In this document: positions 46,319-55,539 of the stretch, piece by piece
How the letters are laid out: each line of letters opens with the position of its first letter
Numbering within the stretch: position 1 is the stretch's first letter
From: Sphingobacterium detergens
Lineage (GTDB): Bacteria; Bacteroidota; Bacteroidia; Sphingobacteriales; Sphingobacteriaceae
Assembly (NCBI RefSeq): GCF_003610355.1
Contig: NZ_RAPY01000001.1
Coordinates: 2,410,500-2,474,499, forward strand
DNA: 64,000 nt
Direction: 5' to 3'
Translations under genes and position numbers: made by a program
Notes under the pieces: generated by a model
What the model saw: only the letters and a program-made list of their open reading frames with translations
What the model was told of the DNA's origin: nothing
The model's database searches: none

Positions 46319-46661
46319 TGTTTGATTCCTTAATCTGTATATTTAAAACGTTGCGAACAAATTGTATCGAGTATACAATTGTGTAGTTTATAATTGAATC
46401 CCTATTTTATATAGACACGATAAATCTATCTTTTCACCCATTGACACCTTAAAAAAATACAATGGCATCATGCTCCTGTGGTAATTTATAGAACTTAAGA
46501 AAAGAAACATACAAACAAGCTTTTTATAGATTCTTAATCTATGTTAATATTTTATAATTGGATCAGACTTAAATTTGTGGGTGTTTTGAAAAGAGACTGA
46601 TGGACATGTGACCCAATCATTCATTGTTTTTCAAATGGTATTAGTTATAAATCGATACATT
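46319..46661. other. Divergent intergenic region between ThuA-LamG and amidohydrolase genes
   Basis: A 343-nt AT-rich gap. On the plus strand TAAATTTG at 46570-46577 matches TAnnTTTG and could drive the amidohydrolase gene, with the start about 80 nt further on; no convincing -33 box is visible. I see no promoter on the minus strand and no repeat. Confidence 0.4.
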
Positions 46662-48068
46662 ATGAATAGAAGAGATTTCTTAAAAAACAGTTCGCTGTTA
46701 TCTTTAAGTCCGCTGCTGATAAGCAACCCTTTTGATACTATGACACCTACACTAGAATCAAAAACCTTAAGCAATACCGGCGTTTATCTGATCAAGGATG
46801 CGGAAATATTGTCCATGGACACTGCAATAGGGCATCTACAAAAGGGTAGCATACTGATCGAAAATGGGGTGATAAAAGCAATTGGTTCCACAGTCTCCTT
46901 TCCAGCCAATGCTATAATTATCGATGGCCATAATGCAGTAGTCATGCCTGGTCTTATTGATAGCCATTGGCACCTATGGACTTCGGTAATGCGCAGTATG
47001 CCCGGATACTCTTCGGATGAGGGGTATTTCCCGATGTCAGTTAAGTACAGCCGTCTGATGTCAGGACCGGATATGAAAATTATCTCCAAGTATTCACTGG
47101 CGGAAGCTATTAATTCGGGAATCACTTCCATCAGCGATTTTAATCATAACACACGGACCTTTGAGCATGCGAAGGCAGGCCTTGATGCATTCGCTGAAAT
47201 GGATATGCGCGGGCAATTTCTATATGGTGACCACCGGGATCTGAAAGAAAGCGACCCTACCAATTTTGCGGAGATAAAGAGATTACTTGAGCTTGTGGCA
47301 AAAGACAAAAAATACCAGAAAATTCGTCTGGACTTGGGCAGCCGTTCTGTAAAATACCCCAAAATACAGGAAGACTGGAACAATGCCCGACAATTGGGTA
47401 TGCGTATTGTTATCCACGCCTCTTCTCGTGTGAATGCCCACGAAGGTGAGATAAAAAAGCTCCATGATATGGGGATATTGGGTAAAGATGTTAATATCAT
47501 CCATGGTAATGCAATAACAGAACAAGAGGCGCTCTATGTTTCACGCGCTGGTAGCTCCATCACAATGACACCCTATTCGGAAATGCGTGTAGGATATGGT
47601 TTTCCTCCTATTAAAATACTTAAAAAGTATGCGATATTGACGGGGGTCGGCATTGATACTGTTGCGCTAAGCGGTGATGGAAATCTTTTCTCTACTTTAA
47701 AACTATTGAAAAATGTAGGTAATGCAACTACGTTGGATGAATTCTACATGAATCCTTACGAACTATTGGAAATGGCAACAATCAATGGAGCAAAGATACT
47801 AGGCATTGATAATGTGGTGGGCTCACTTGCAGTAGGAAAGCAGGCTGACCTGATCCTTATGCGCAAGGATGATCTCAACTTTTCCGGTAACAGTCAGACT
47901 GAGCGTCTTGTAATCGAAGCTGCATCCGCTGCCAACATAGACTTGGTTATGATCGGCGGCAAGATACTTAAAGAGAATGGTAAACTCACCTATCCGAATA
48001 CGAATCAGCTGTTTGAGGAAGCACAGGAAGTTTCTAAGCGGATCCAGCGTCAGGTCGAGGGCTCATAA
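46662..48068 (+). CDS. Exported amidohydrolase (TRZ/ATZ/SsnA-like)
   Basis: From the ATG at 46662 (MNRRDFLKNS, a twin-arginine-like leader) this is a 468-residue metal-dependent hydrolase; the open frame begins 18 codons earlier. The fold signatures are DSHWHLW (His102, His104), IVIHAS (His252), IIHGN (His281) and SGDGN (Asp339), matching the cyclic amidohydrolase family of chlorohydrolases and deaminases (TrzN, SsnA, guanine or 5-methylthioadenosine deaminase). The leader suggests export. It is followed 33 nt later by an outer-membrane porin gene and the two form a likely operon. Substrate unknown; a deaminated or dechlorinated ring compound would fit. Confidence 0.85.
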   Translation: MNRRDFLKNSSLLSLSPLLISNPFDTMTPTLESKTLSNTGVYLIKDAEILSMDTAIGHLQKGSILIENGVIKAIGSTVSFPANAIIIDGHNAVVMPGLIDSHWHLWTSVMRSMPGYSSDEGYFPMSVKYSRLMSGPDMKIISKYSLAEAINSGITSISDFNHNTRTFEHAKAGLDAFAEMDMRGQFLYGDHRDLKESDPTNFAEIKRLLELVAKDKKYQKIRLDLGSRSVKYPKIQEDWNNARQLGMRIVIHASSRVNAHEGEIKKLHDMGILGKDVNIIHGNAITEQEALYVSRAGSSITMTPYSEMRVGYGFPPIKILKKYAILTGVGIDTVALSGDGNLFSTLKLLKNVGNATTLDEFYMNPYELLEMATINGAKILGIDNVVGSLAVGKQADLILMRKDDLNFSGNSQTERLVIEAASAANIDLVMIGGKILKENGKLTYPNTNQLFEEAQEVSKRIQRQVEGS

Positions 48069-48101
48069 TATTTGTAAACTGTTTTAAAACCGTGAGCTCC
48101 A

Positions 48102-49466
48102 ATGGTACATTATCTAATTCCGCTCATCATACTCCTATTATCGTGTTGTTCCATCTCCTATGCCCAAGTGAAAGATGTATTTGAATTTAGTCTATTGCGT
48201 CAGAATGACAACATCGATACCTTGTTGCAATTAGCCAACAGTCAAAAGAATCTCTATCAGCGGGCCAAACTATTAAAGCTATCCCAGAACACTAGTCTTT
48301 CCTTTGGTGGAAGTTGGCGGTATCAGATGGAAAGTTTCAAGAACCAGCGTTTTGTGGATATCGACAACGGAAACCGTATCTGGCTGATGAACAGATTTTT
48401 GTTCAATAGCCATCTCAGATTCAAGAATGGAGAGATTTATGGTGAACTATTGAGCAGCTGTGCCAATGGAAAAAATGATCTAAGCCCTGTGGATGCTGAA
48501 AAAATGGATATTAACCAGCTTTTCATAAAATACAAAATTACCCCCTCCATTAAAGTGGGTATCGGTAGGGAAAACCTTAAACTCGGCAGTGGCCGTGTCA
48601 TTGATCCCAGGGAAGGTCCAGGAGTACGCCGCGCCTTTGACATGGTACAAGTAAAATATAGCCAGGACGATTTGACAGTGCATGCTTTTTTTGGTGCAAC
48701 CGGCAGTGTACAACCCGAAATATTCGACAACCGTTATCTTGATTTTAAGGAGACCTTAACAGCTGTATATACCACGAAAAAATTAGATGCGGTCAATAAT
48801 CTGGATACCTATTTTATGTATCAGAAAGATGATGATGTAAATTACAGCAACATATCCGGAAACGAGAGAAGAGCTTTACTTGGCGCACGCCATTTTGGTT
48901 CCTTCGGTAGTGTAGATTTTAACAATGAAATCTTCTTTCAGTTTGGAAGTATCGCTGACCAGCGTATCCGTGCCTGGGCCATCGCACTACAGGCTGAAAA
49001 AAAAATTAAATTTGGGGATCGACCAGCCACACTAGGCTTTAAATCGAATCTCATCAGCGGAGATACGGATCCTGATGATAAGGTCAACAATACATTTGAC
49101 CCCTTCTATCCCAGGGGGGCTTACTTTGGAAGGGTAGCCAGTTTCACACCTTCCAATTTTATCGATCTGCACCCCTATATAAATATGAACGTCAACAATT
49201 TTTTCTTTGAGGTTGACTATGATATATTCTGGCGGTATTCTGTACGTGACGCGCTCTATAACCCTTCAATGCAGGTGGACTATGCCGATCTAAATGACCG
49301 ACGCTTTATTGCTTATCAAATCGGCACAGTAATGGGATATAAGCCGAATAACTTTATCAATATTGAGCTGGAATCCAATATCGTTTGTCCAGGTACATTC
49401 CTCAAGGAAAGTGGAAGAAACAGAACGATGGTACATGTTGTACTTGGTGCCGAATTTAGCTTCTGA
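48102..49466 (+). CDS. Alginate-export-type outer-membrane porin
   Basis: The 454-residue protein has a signal peptide (cleavage near SYAQ) and alternating polar/hydrophobic strands ending in the aromatic AEFSF, typical of an outer-membrane barrel. IGRENLKLGSGRVIDPREGPGVRRAFDMVQVKY (about 163-195) is a hallmark of the Alginate_exp (AlgE-like) family. Homologues are not limited to alginate; many carry other small solutes. It follows the amidohydrolase by 33 nt, suggesting that it imports the substrate or exports the product of that enzyme. Confidence 0.8.
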   Translation: MVHYLIPLIILLLSCCSISYAQVKDVFEFSLLRQNDNIDTLLQLANSQKNLYQRAKLLKLSQNTSLSFGGSWRYQMESFKNQRFVDIDNGNRIWLMNRFLFNSHLRFKNGEIYGELLSSCANGKNDLSPVDAEKMDINQLFIKYKITPSIKVGIGRENLKLGSGRVIDPREGPGVRRAFDMVQVKYSQDDLTVHAFFGATGSVQPEIFDNRYLDFKETLTAVYTTKKLDAVNNLDTYFMYQKDDDVNYSNISGNERRALLGARHFGSFGSVDFNNEIFFQFGSIADQRIRAWAIALQAEKKIKFGDRPATLGFKSNLISGDTDPDDKVNNTFDPFYPRGAYFGRVASFTPSNFIDLHPYINMNVNNFFFEVDYDIFWRYSVRDALYNPSMQVDYADLNDRRFIAYQIGTVMGYKPNNFINIELESNIVCPGTFLKESGRNRTMVHVVLGAEFSF

Positions 49467-49569
49467 AGAAGAGATTTGAATTACGAAAGATCTCGACTTG
49501 CTCAAATGGTTTATCGAAAAATACATTTCTGTTTTATTCGATAGGATGTACTTGTAAAACCCCAGGAAG

Positions 49570-49595
49570 CAAAACTTAATATAGCTTAAGTTTTG
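49570..49595. repeat. 10-bp inverted repeat after the porin gene
   Basis: CAAAACTTAA (49570-49579) and TTAAGTTTTG (49586-49595) with a 6-nt loop. It may be the transcript end of the amidohydrolase-porin unit or an operator ahead of 49728; no T-run follows. Confidence 0.45.
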
Positions 49596-49727
49596 TACTT
49601 AATGTAGTTTATTTTTCAGTAAAGTTTGTCTTAGTAACTTTAACAGAAACATAATAGTAGGTTATTTATAAACGCGCCAATACTATTATTCTTTTAATTA
49701 CATATTCACACTTAAAAAATTAAAAAC

Positions 49728-50366
49728 ATGGCACTCACAACAAGAATCAATGCTGACGATGTTGCATTTCTATTAATCGATCATCAGAGTGGTCTATTTC
49801 AAACTGTAAAAGACATTGAGGTCCCCACTTTACGGAACAATGTAGTTGCTCTGTCTCAAATTGCTACAGTAGAGAATATCCCAGTGATTACAACAGCATC
49901 AGAACCAAAAGGCCCTAATGGTCCATTAATGCCCGAGATCCACGAGAACGCTCCACATGCAGTATATGTAGGCCGCAATGGAGAGGTTAACGCGTGGGAT
50001 ACCCCGGCATTTGTTGAGGCAGTAAAGAATACCGGGAAGAAAAAATTAGTTATTGCAGGGGTGTTAACGAGCGTTTGCGTTGCTTTTCCATCTATTTCTG
50101 CTATTGCTGAGGGATACGAGGTCTTTGCCGTTATTGACGCCTCTGGAGATATGAGCCCACTATCTACACAAGTAACCCTGGCAAGATTACAGCTGGCGGG
50201 AGCGATTCCGATCACCACAACTGCTGTCATCAGCGAAATATTAAAAAGCTGGAAACATAAAGATTCCGCAAAATACGCAAAAGCACTATCTCTGGTAATG
50301 CCAAATTATCAAGCACTAATTGAAAGTTATTATAAAGCACAAGAAGTTGCTCTCGAAAACAAATAA
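49728..50366 (+). CDS. YcaC-like cysteine hydrolase (isochorismatase family), paralogue A
   Basis: The 212-residue cytoplasmic protein belongs to the isochorismatase-like/cysteine hydrolase fold. Asp18 lies in LLIDHQSG and the nucleophilic Cys117 in GVLTSVCVAFP; the VNAWDTPAF loop between them is YcaC-like. YcaC proteins are of uncertain function, induced by stress, and act on unknown amide or imide substrates. It is one of three paralogues within 5.5 kb. Next gene, 170 nt downstream, is a dihaem cytochrome; co-transcription is uncertain. Confidence 0.88.
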   Translation: MALTTRINADDVAFLLIDHQSGLFQTVKDIEVPTLRNNVVALSQIATVENIPVITTASEPKGPNGPLMPEIHENAPHAVYVGRNGEVNAWDTPAFVEAVKNTGKKKLVIAGVLTSVCVAFPSISAIAEGYEVFAVIDASGDMSPLSTQVTLARLQLAGAIPITTTAVISEILKSWKHKDSAKYAKALSLVMPNYQALIESYYKAQEVALENK

Positions 50367-50536
50367 TGGCTTTGGTAATTTGCTTTACAAATCCCCGGGA
50401 TTGCTTCTATCGGCTTTCACGGGGATAACTAATATTATTTTTTGGAAGATTAATTTTTCTAGGTCATTTCTTACCCTCGAAGCGATTTAACCCCATATTA
50501 ATAATTGAAGGTAACTTATGAACTAAATCGGCTTTT

Positions 50537-51724
50537 ATGAACATCGTATTACTGACACTACTATTCTTAATTTTCTTGGTTATTGTTTTTATTTTGATCG
50601 ATCGAATGCTCGAAGTACTCAAACAAAAACAATATCACGAGGCCATACAATACGATCCATTTATGCGTTCGGTCGATTGGATCTTCAACAGCTTTTTTGA
50701 ATGGAAACGCTGGAAAAAATATATCTTCGTTAGCCTTACAATTACCATATTGGTCATGGGTATTGGAATCTGTTTCATCCAATTCGTGCTTCCTTTACCG
50801 CCAAAAGTAATTGAAGTAAATATCAATCATCAAGACACAAACTTACTGGCAAGGGGAAAATATCTTGTCGAACATGTTGCAATTTGTACCGACTGCCACA
50901 GCCCAAGGGATGCAAGTCGTTATTCCTGGCCTGTGATTGCAGAACAAGCTGGTGCTGGGGCACCCTTTCTATCCAAGAAAGGAGGATTTGATTTTCCTGG
51001 TGAGTCTTTTACACCCAACATTACTCCTGCTGGAGAAATTGGCCAATGGACAGATACGGAGCTGTACCACCTACTTACTACCGGAATAAGGCCAGATGGC
51101 AGTACTATCAACCATGCTATGCCATTTGAGGCTTTTGGACAGGCCGATCCCGAAGATTTAAAAGCCATTATTGTCTATCTCCGCACCCTGGATCCCATTC
51201 ATAATTCACCAGTAGGAAAAACACAAATTGACTACTTCTATCAATTGACAAACCGATTGATTCAAAGAACGCCAAAGCCAATTTATAAATCAGATCTAAA
51301 AAATGCTATTGATTCAGGTAAATATCTGGTTACGCTGGCAGCCTGCAATGACTGCCACACACCTAAAAAATGGGACGATTCTTTCGACACAAAACGTGCT
51401 CTTATGGGCGGTATAGAATTTCCGATGCCGACCGGAGGATTTGTACATTCGGCCAACCTAACACCCGATGAAAGTGGTATAGGAGATTGGTCCGAAGAGG
51501 CTTTTGTCAATCGTTTTCTATCCTATCGAGATAGTTCGGCCATCTACAAAGTATCCAAAGGATCTGTCAACTCACTAATGCCCTGGTCTGCTTTTCGATA
51601 TATAGAAGAAGCTGATCTAAGAAGAATATATGCTTATCTAAAAACACTACCTCCTATTTATAACCCAGTTGTCAAATTCACAAAGAAATCCTACAGCATA
51701 AAAAAAGATGGGCAAGATGAATAA
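50537..51724 (+). CDS. Membrane-anchored dihaem cytochrome c
   Basis: The 395-residue protein has two N-terminal hydrophobic segments (about 1-21 and 62-87), then two c-type haem domains with CTDCH (117-121) and CNDCH (270-274). HAMPF and SLMPW may supply Met ligands downstream of each. The pair resembles the small cytochrome subunits of alcohol/aldehyde dehydrogenases and other periplasmic oxidoreductases, but no dehydrogenase gene is adjacent. It should pass electrons from a periplasmic enzyme to the respiratory chain. Stop is 13 nt from the stop of the convergent regulator gene. Confidence 0.85.
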   Translation: MNIVLLTLLFLIFLVIVFILIDRMLEVLKQKQYHEAIQYDPFMRSVDWIFNSFFEWKRWKKYIFVSLTITILVMGIGICFIQFVLPLPPKVIEVNINHQDTNLLARGKYLVEHVAICTDCHSPRDASRYSWPVIAEQAGAGAPFLSKKGGFDFPGESFTPNITPAGEIGQWTDTELYHLLTTGIRPDGSTINHAMPFEAFGQADPEDLKAIIVYLRTLDPIHNSPVGKTQIDYFYQLTNRLIQRTPKPIYKSDLKNAIDSGKYLVTLAACNDCHTPKKWDDSFDTKRALMGGIEFPMPTGGFVHSANLTPDESGIGDWSEEAFVNRFLSYRDSSAIYKVSKGSVNSLMPWSAFRYIEEADLRRIYAYLKTLPPIYNPVVKFTKKSYSIKKDGQDE

Positions 51725-51737
51725 TAAAACATCCACC

Positions 51738-52328
51738 TCACCTCAAATTATCATTGGATAATTCGCGTAAAACGCGGCTTAGAAATTCAGGTGTAATACC
51801 AATATAAGAGGCAATCAATTTTTGGGGAAGTTGTTCAAACAAATCTGGATATCGCGTTTTAAAATTTTCATATCGCTCAAGTGCTGTCAGGCTAACTGTT
51901 TCAATTATACGACGCTGCGATGCCGCAAAAGCATTCTCCGCCAACAAACGAAAGCAACGTTCCAAATTTGGCACCATTTCGTACAAATTACTCAGATCTA
52001 AATGAGACAACAATAGGATTTCGCTATCGAAAACTGCATCAATATATAAACGGCTTGGTTCTTGATTTTTCAGACTAAACATATCGCCAATCCACCAGCC
52101 ACTCGGTGCAAATTGCAAAACACGTTCGAAACCATTTTTTTCAAGTGTGTAGCTCTTCAGACATCCACTGATAACAAAAAAGCCATATTTTTGTATCTCC
52201 ATTTCTTCAAGCATTAACTGCTTCCGTCTTACCTTTTTCAATTTCAAAAATGAACGTATCAATGCCACTTCATTTTTGGATAGTTTTACATATTTGGAAA
52301 TATGTTCAATAAGGAGTTGTTTTTTCAT
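51738..52328 (-). CDS. Crp/Fnr-family transcriptional regulator 1
   Basis: The 196-residue protein has an N-terminal cyclic-nucleotide-binding beta roll (about 20-120) followed by a dimer helix and a short helix-turn-helix ending IASYIGITPEFLSRVLREL (about 170-188). Such proteins in Bacteroidota often lack the residues that bind cAMP, and the ligand here is unknown. It is transcribed toward the cytochrome gene and lies between the two YcaC-like paralogues A and B, which it may control. Paralogous to the regulator at 53738. Confidence 0.88.
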   Translation of the reverse strand: MKKQLLIEHISKYVKLSKNEVALIRSFLKLKKVRRKQLMLEEMEIQKYGFFVISGCLKSYTLEKNGFERVLQFAPSGWWIGDMFSLKNQEPSRLYIDAVFDSEILLLSHLDLSNLYEMVPNLERCFRLLAENAFAASQRRIIETVSLTALERYENFKTRYPDLFEQLPQKLIASYIGITPEFLSRVLRELSNDNLR

Positions 52329-52769
52329 TGTCTACGATCATTGTTTATTCACCACCAAATGAATAGTTATAGCAGAAAATTTTTAAAGTCAATATCCATT
52401 TAATTTAAAGACACCACTTCTTTCAATTTCACCCCATAGAATAAATAAAAAGAAACTAACCACCTGTGTTTAAGTTAAAAAAATAAATCAAAATACAGTA
52501 AGCTGTAACCACCAATTACATTGATAAACACAAGGCTTTCAATCACTATATGATATCGTTTTTATATTCAAGGGTAGTAGATAAGGGGAAATATCAGATT
52601 CTCGTATTATTTCACGAGAAGAATTCTTTAGAAACCAACTGCTCTTGCGGAAATTATAACTAGACAAATGAGAATAATGTGGTCAAATTTACTCTACCAT
52701 TATCAAGGTAAATTATTCATGGGCAGATTACAATTTTATCTGGCAATCTGCCCTAAAAATATTAATCAA
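52329..52769. other. Intergenic region with a hairpin
   Basis: This 441-nt gap holds no gene. Near its end an inverted repeat GGGCAGATT (52721-52729) / AATCTGCCC (52745-52753) with a 15-nt loop lies just past the stop of the minus-strand hydrolase gene at 52770; it is the likely end hairpin, without a T-run. A weaker 7-bp repeat TTCTCGT/ACGAGAA is at 52599-52620. Confidence 0.5.
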
Positions 52770-53411
52770 TTATTCGTTAGCATCGTAAGAAAACTGTATA
52801 CCTGCAGTACCTCCTGTTTCAATGAACAACTTCATAAAACCCGGTGCCGTCTCAGCTCGTTTCCAGTCCCTTTGCAACTCACAAAATAATTGAGCTACGC
52901 TTATTGAAACAGCTCCTGCTTGCTCCATTCTACGAATAGCTGCATCGTGAGCTGCCAATGACGTCCCACCAACTGCGTCTACAACAATATATACCTCATA
53001 TCCTTCCTTTAAGGCATCCAAAACAGGAAAGGTAAGACAGGCTTCTGTCCACAATGCAGTCATAATTAACTTCTTTCTTCCTGTTGCTTTTACAGCTTCT
53101 ACAAACTCTTTATCTTCCCAAGAGTTGATTGTGGTACGATCATAAGATGGTAAATGCTTTAATACCGATTTCAACTGTGGAACGGTCTCCTTATTGAAAC
53201 CTGTCTGAACATTTACTGTAGACAAAACTGTTGGAATATCGTAGAGATTAGCCGCTTTAGCTACACCCACAATATTATTAATTAACAATTGCCTATCCAT
53301 AGAAGCAATTGAATTAACCTGTACAGGTTGATAATCGATAACGATTAACGCAGAATTCTGCGAAGTAAGCAAGTGATCCTCCACTTGGTTACGAATTGGC
53401 AATGAACTCAT
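52770..53411 (-). CDS. YcaC-like cysteine hydrolase, paralogue B
   Basis: A 213-residue cytoplasmic isochorismatase-family hydrolase. Asp26 (VIDYQP) and Cys125 (LWTEACLTFP) are the recognisable catalytic residues, with an INSWEDKEF loop between them. It resembles the exported paralogue C more than A. It lies between the two Crp-type regulators and is transcribed in the same direction as both. Substrate unknown. Confidence 0.88.
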   Translation of the reverse strand: MSSLPIRNQVEDHLLTSQNSALIVIDYQPVQVNSIASMDRQLLINNIVGVAKAANLYDIPTVLSTVNVQTGFNKETVPQLKSVLKHLPSYDRTTINSWEDKEFVEAVKATGRKKLIMTALWTEACLTFPVLDALKEGYEVYIVVDAVGGTSLAAHDAAIRRMEQAGAVSISVAQLFCELQRDWKRAETAPGFMKLFIETGGTAGIQFSYDANE

Positions 53412-53737
53412 ATTTTCTGTTTTTTAAATTTATAATGACATGAATTAAAGAATCATTTTCTTGAAAAATTGCATGCCATAGATTGCTTTGAATTTATTTA
53501 TACAAATTGCAACGGCATCTATGGATACTATAGCTATTTAACAATATAGCCTTATCAAACATTTTGATTTACTCAAAAATAAGCCACTGTCATTATTTAA
53601 AACTTAACCTAGATTAAGTCCGCACTTTTTTATTATTTAAGATTCTTCGATCAATTGGCTTATTCATTTTTTTGGCCTTATCAAACAGATCCTATAGGAT
53701 CGCCCAGCAGTTACCAAAAGCGAACGAAAGGAGAAGT
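53412..53737. other. Intergenic region between hydrolase B and the second regulator
   Basis: A 326-nt gap without a gene. A palindrome-like ACTTAA (53602-53607) / TTAAGT (53614-53619) with 6-nt spacer lies about 190 nt upstream of hydrolase B and could be a binding site for one of the neighbouring Crp-type regulators. It resembles the repeat at 49570. No promoter motif found. Confidence 0.35.
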
Positions 53738-54328
53738 TTATTTTTTAACTATTTGGCTTCTCAATCTGCTTAAATGTTCAGGAGTAATTCCCAAATAAGA
53801 AGCAATATCTTTTAAAGGAACTTGCTGGATTAGCATCGGAAAGCTTTCCATAAAATTGAGGTATCTTTCACGTGCAGATAGCGTAAGTGTTTCTATCGTC
53901 TTCTTGTGTTGAGCACAAAGTGCATTTTGATATATAATACGAAAAAAAGACTCAAAAACCGGAAATTCTTTAAGCAACTTATCAAAGTTTTTCTTCTCTA
54001 TCTGGAGAATTTCTGTATCTATAACAGCTTGAATCATCATTTCCGATGGGTATTGATTAAAATAGGAATATAGATCACTTGCCCACCACTGCTCAGGTAA
54101 AAAGTATAAGATATGATCTTTACCATCAATCGCCGAATAAAACAGTTTCAAACATCCGCTTAGGACAAAATGTTGATACTTGCATATATTACCAGGATGA
54201 GACACGATTTCTCCATTATTGACTTTTACATATTGAAACACCTTACAGATCTCTTCCTTTTCAATATCATTTAGATCTACATATCTAGTGATGTTATCAA
54301 TTAAACCTTGATGTTTATGTCTAACCAT
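53738..54328 (-). CDS. Crp/Fnr-family transcriptional regulator 2
   Basis: The 196-residue paralogue of the regulator at 51738, with the same beta-roll and helix-turn-helix plan (IASYLGITPEHLSRLRSQI at the C-terminus). The sequences differ enough to suggest different targets. It lies upstream of hydrolase B and just after hydrolase C on the minus strand. Ligand unknown. Confidence 0.88.
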   Translation of the reverse strand: MVRHKHQGLIDNITRYVDLNDIEKEEICKVFQYVKVNNGEIVSHPGNICKYQHFVLSGCLKLFYSAIDGKDHILYFLPEQWWASDLYSYFNQYPSEMMIQAVIDTEILQIEKKNFDKLLKEFPVFESFFRIIYQNALCAQHKKTIETLTLSARERYLNFMESFPMLIQQVPLKDIASYLGITPEHLSRLRSQIVKK

Positions 54329-54474
54329 ACCTCTTATTTTATTGTTGTATTAAAAGTATACAATATCAAAGATTGTGATTAATTCAATATTGCTATCATA
54401 AATTTTCCTTGAAATAATCTATATGTAGCCGAGTTTCGATAGTCAAGGCGGAAGATTTAGCTGTCATTGGGAAT

Positions 54475-54529
54475 GTTTCTATTGAATAAGACTTATACGA
54501 TATGAGTATAAGTCTTATTCAATAGAAAC
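54475..54529. repeat. 24-bp perfect inverted repeat
   Basis: The arms 54475-54498 (starting GTTTCTATTG) and 54506-54529 are exact complements around a 7-nt loop. The position is 16 nt past the stop of hydrolase C (minus strand) and upstream of regulator 2. A stem of this length and perfection is unusual, and no T-run follows on either strand, so simple intrinsic termination is not certain. Confidence 0.8.
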
Positions 54530-54544
54530 TAATCTAAAAAACTA

Positions 54545-55255
54545 TTATTTCTGCTTCGTATTATTTAACAGCTGTTGCTCCCATAACCAGCTTGTTCCAA
54601 CATTGCCCTGATGTTCAACCATAATTTTATTCATGGCAGGAACCGTTTTCTGTCTCGCCCAATCTCGTTGAAGTTCTCCTCCAAATACACCCCAGGTGAT
54701 TGGAGTTACTCCTGACTGAATCATTCTGTGTATAGCCATTTCATGTGCTTCAAGAGTTGTTCCACCAGAAGCATCTGTTACGACATACACATCATATCCT
54801 TCTCCCGCCGCTTGAATCGCAGGCATCGCAAGACAAATTTCGCTCCAAAGAGCAGCTATCACAACTTTCTTCCGACCGGTTTTCTTTACCCAATCAACAA
54901 CTTTTGGGTCTTCCCAAGCATTTATCCATGTTCTATTTAATGGTTTTTGTTCAGGAAATACATCTTGGAGTTGTTTTAAGAGATTTCCACCTAAGTCTTC
55001 AACAACCGTAGTGAGGAGAGTTGGAACGCCAAATGCCTTTGCGGTTTTTGCAAGTCCGACGACATTGTTAATAATTGTTTGAGAATTATGACTTCCCAAT
55101 CCGGCGAATTGAAATGGTTGATGGTCAATTAAAATCAGTACGCTATTTTCCGGAGTTAGGAGAGCTTGTAAGCCTGCTTTAGAATTATTGTTGGCGACTT
55201 GTGCTGTTGCTGATAATGACAAACAGAAAAAAAATAAGATTAGTAAATTTTTCAT
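54545..55255 (-). CDS. YcaC-like cysteine hydrolase, exported paralogue C
   Basis: The 236-residue protein has a signal peptide (cleavage near TAQV) in front of a YcaC-like domain. Asp44 (LIDHQPF) and Cys141 (WSEICLAMP) are present, with the INAWEDPK loop. Isochorismatase-family enzymes are usually cytoplasmic, so an exported copy is notable. It shares the INAWED layout with paralogues A and B. Upstream lies an inverted repeat (55312-55339) that may be its operator. Confidence 0.85.
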   Translation of the reverse strand: MKNLLILFFFCLSLSATAQVANNNSKAGLQALLTPENSVLILIDHQPFQFAGLGSHNSQTIINNVVGLAKTAKAFGVPTLLTTVVEDLGGNLLKQLQDVFPEQKPLNRTWINAWEDPKVVDWVKKTGRKKVVIAALWSEICLAMPAIQAAGEGYDVYVVTDASGGTTLEAHEMAIHRMIQSGVTPITWGVFGGELQRDWARQKTVPAMNKIMVEHQGNVGTSWLWEQQLLNNTKQK

Positions 55256-55311
55256 CGTTTTTAATTTTAATGATTTATTTTCAAAGCTACGATCAATAGA
55301 GATTGTACCAC

Positions 55312-55339
55312 TTGATCTTTGTTAAGATCGATCAAGTAA
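55312..55339. promoter_or_regulatory. Inverted repeat upstream of exported hydrolase C
   Basis: ACTTGATC (55312-55319) and GATCAAGT (55332-55339) are exact complements with a 12-nt spacer, 57 nt ahead of the start at 55255. The half-site size and spacing would suit a dimeric Crp/Fnr-type regulator, two of which are encoded nearby. Inference only. Confidence 0.35.
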
Positions 55340-55491
55340 AAACTTAATTGACGCTGAAGAAAAATTCAACCGGATGCTATCCAACAAAAATCTGACAATA
55401 GCGCTATTTCACTCTGTCTCTTCTTTAAAAATCTATATCCTGTGAATCATCCTTAAACGATGACCAAATACATTCGGTGCAAATAAGCAAA

Positions 55492-55520
55492 CGGAGATTG
55501 GTTTAAGAGACCAATCTCCG
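55492..55520 (-). terminator. Hairpin downstream of the M60 gene
   Basis: Stem CGGAGATTGGT (55492-55502) / ACCAATCTCCG (55510-55520), 11 bp, 7-nt loop, 20 nt past the stop of the M60 gene on the minus strand. It is followed by TTTGCTT in that direction, so a partial U-tail. Probable end of PUL 3. Confidence 0.65.
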
Positions 55521-55539
55521 CTCCTCTAATTAAAATACG

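Noticed and set aside
49728..55255. Toxin-antitoxin or defence reading of the hydrolase/regulator cluster
   Set aside because: Isochorismatase fold and Crp-type regulators point to metabolism or stress, and no toxin or nuclease motif is present.
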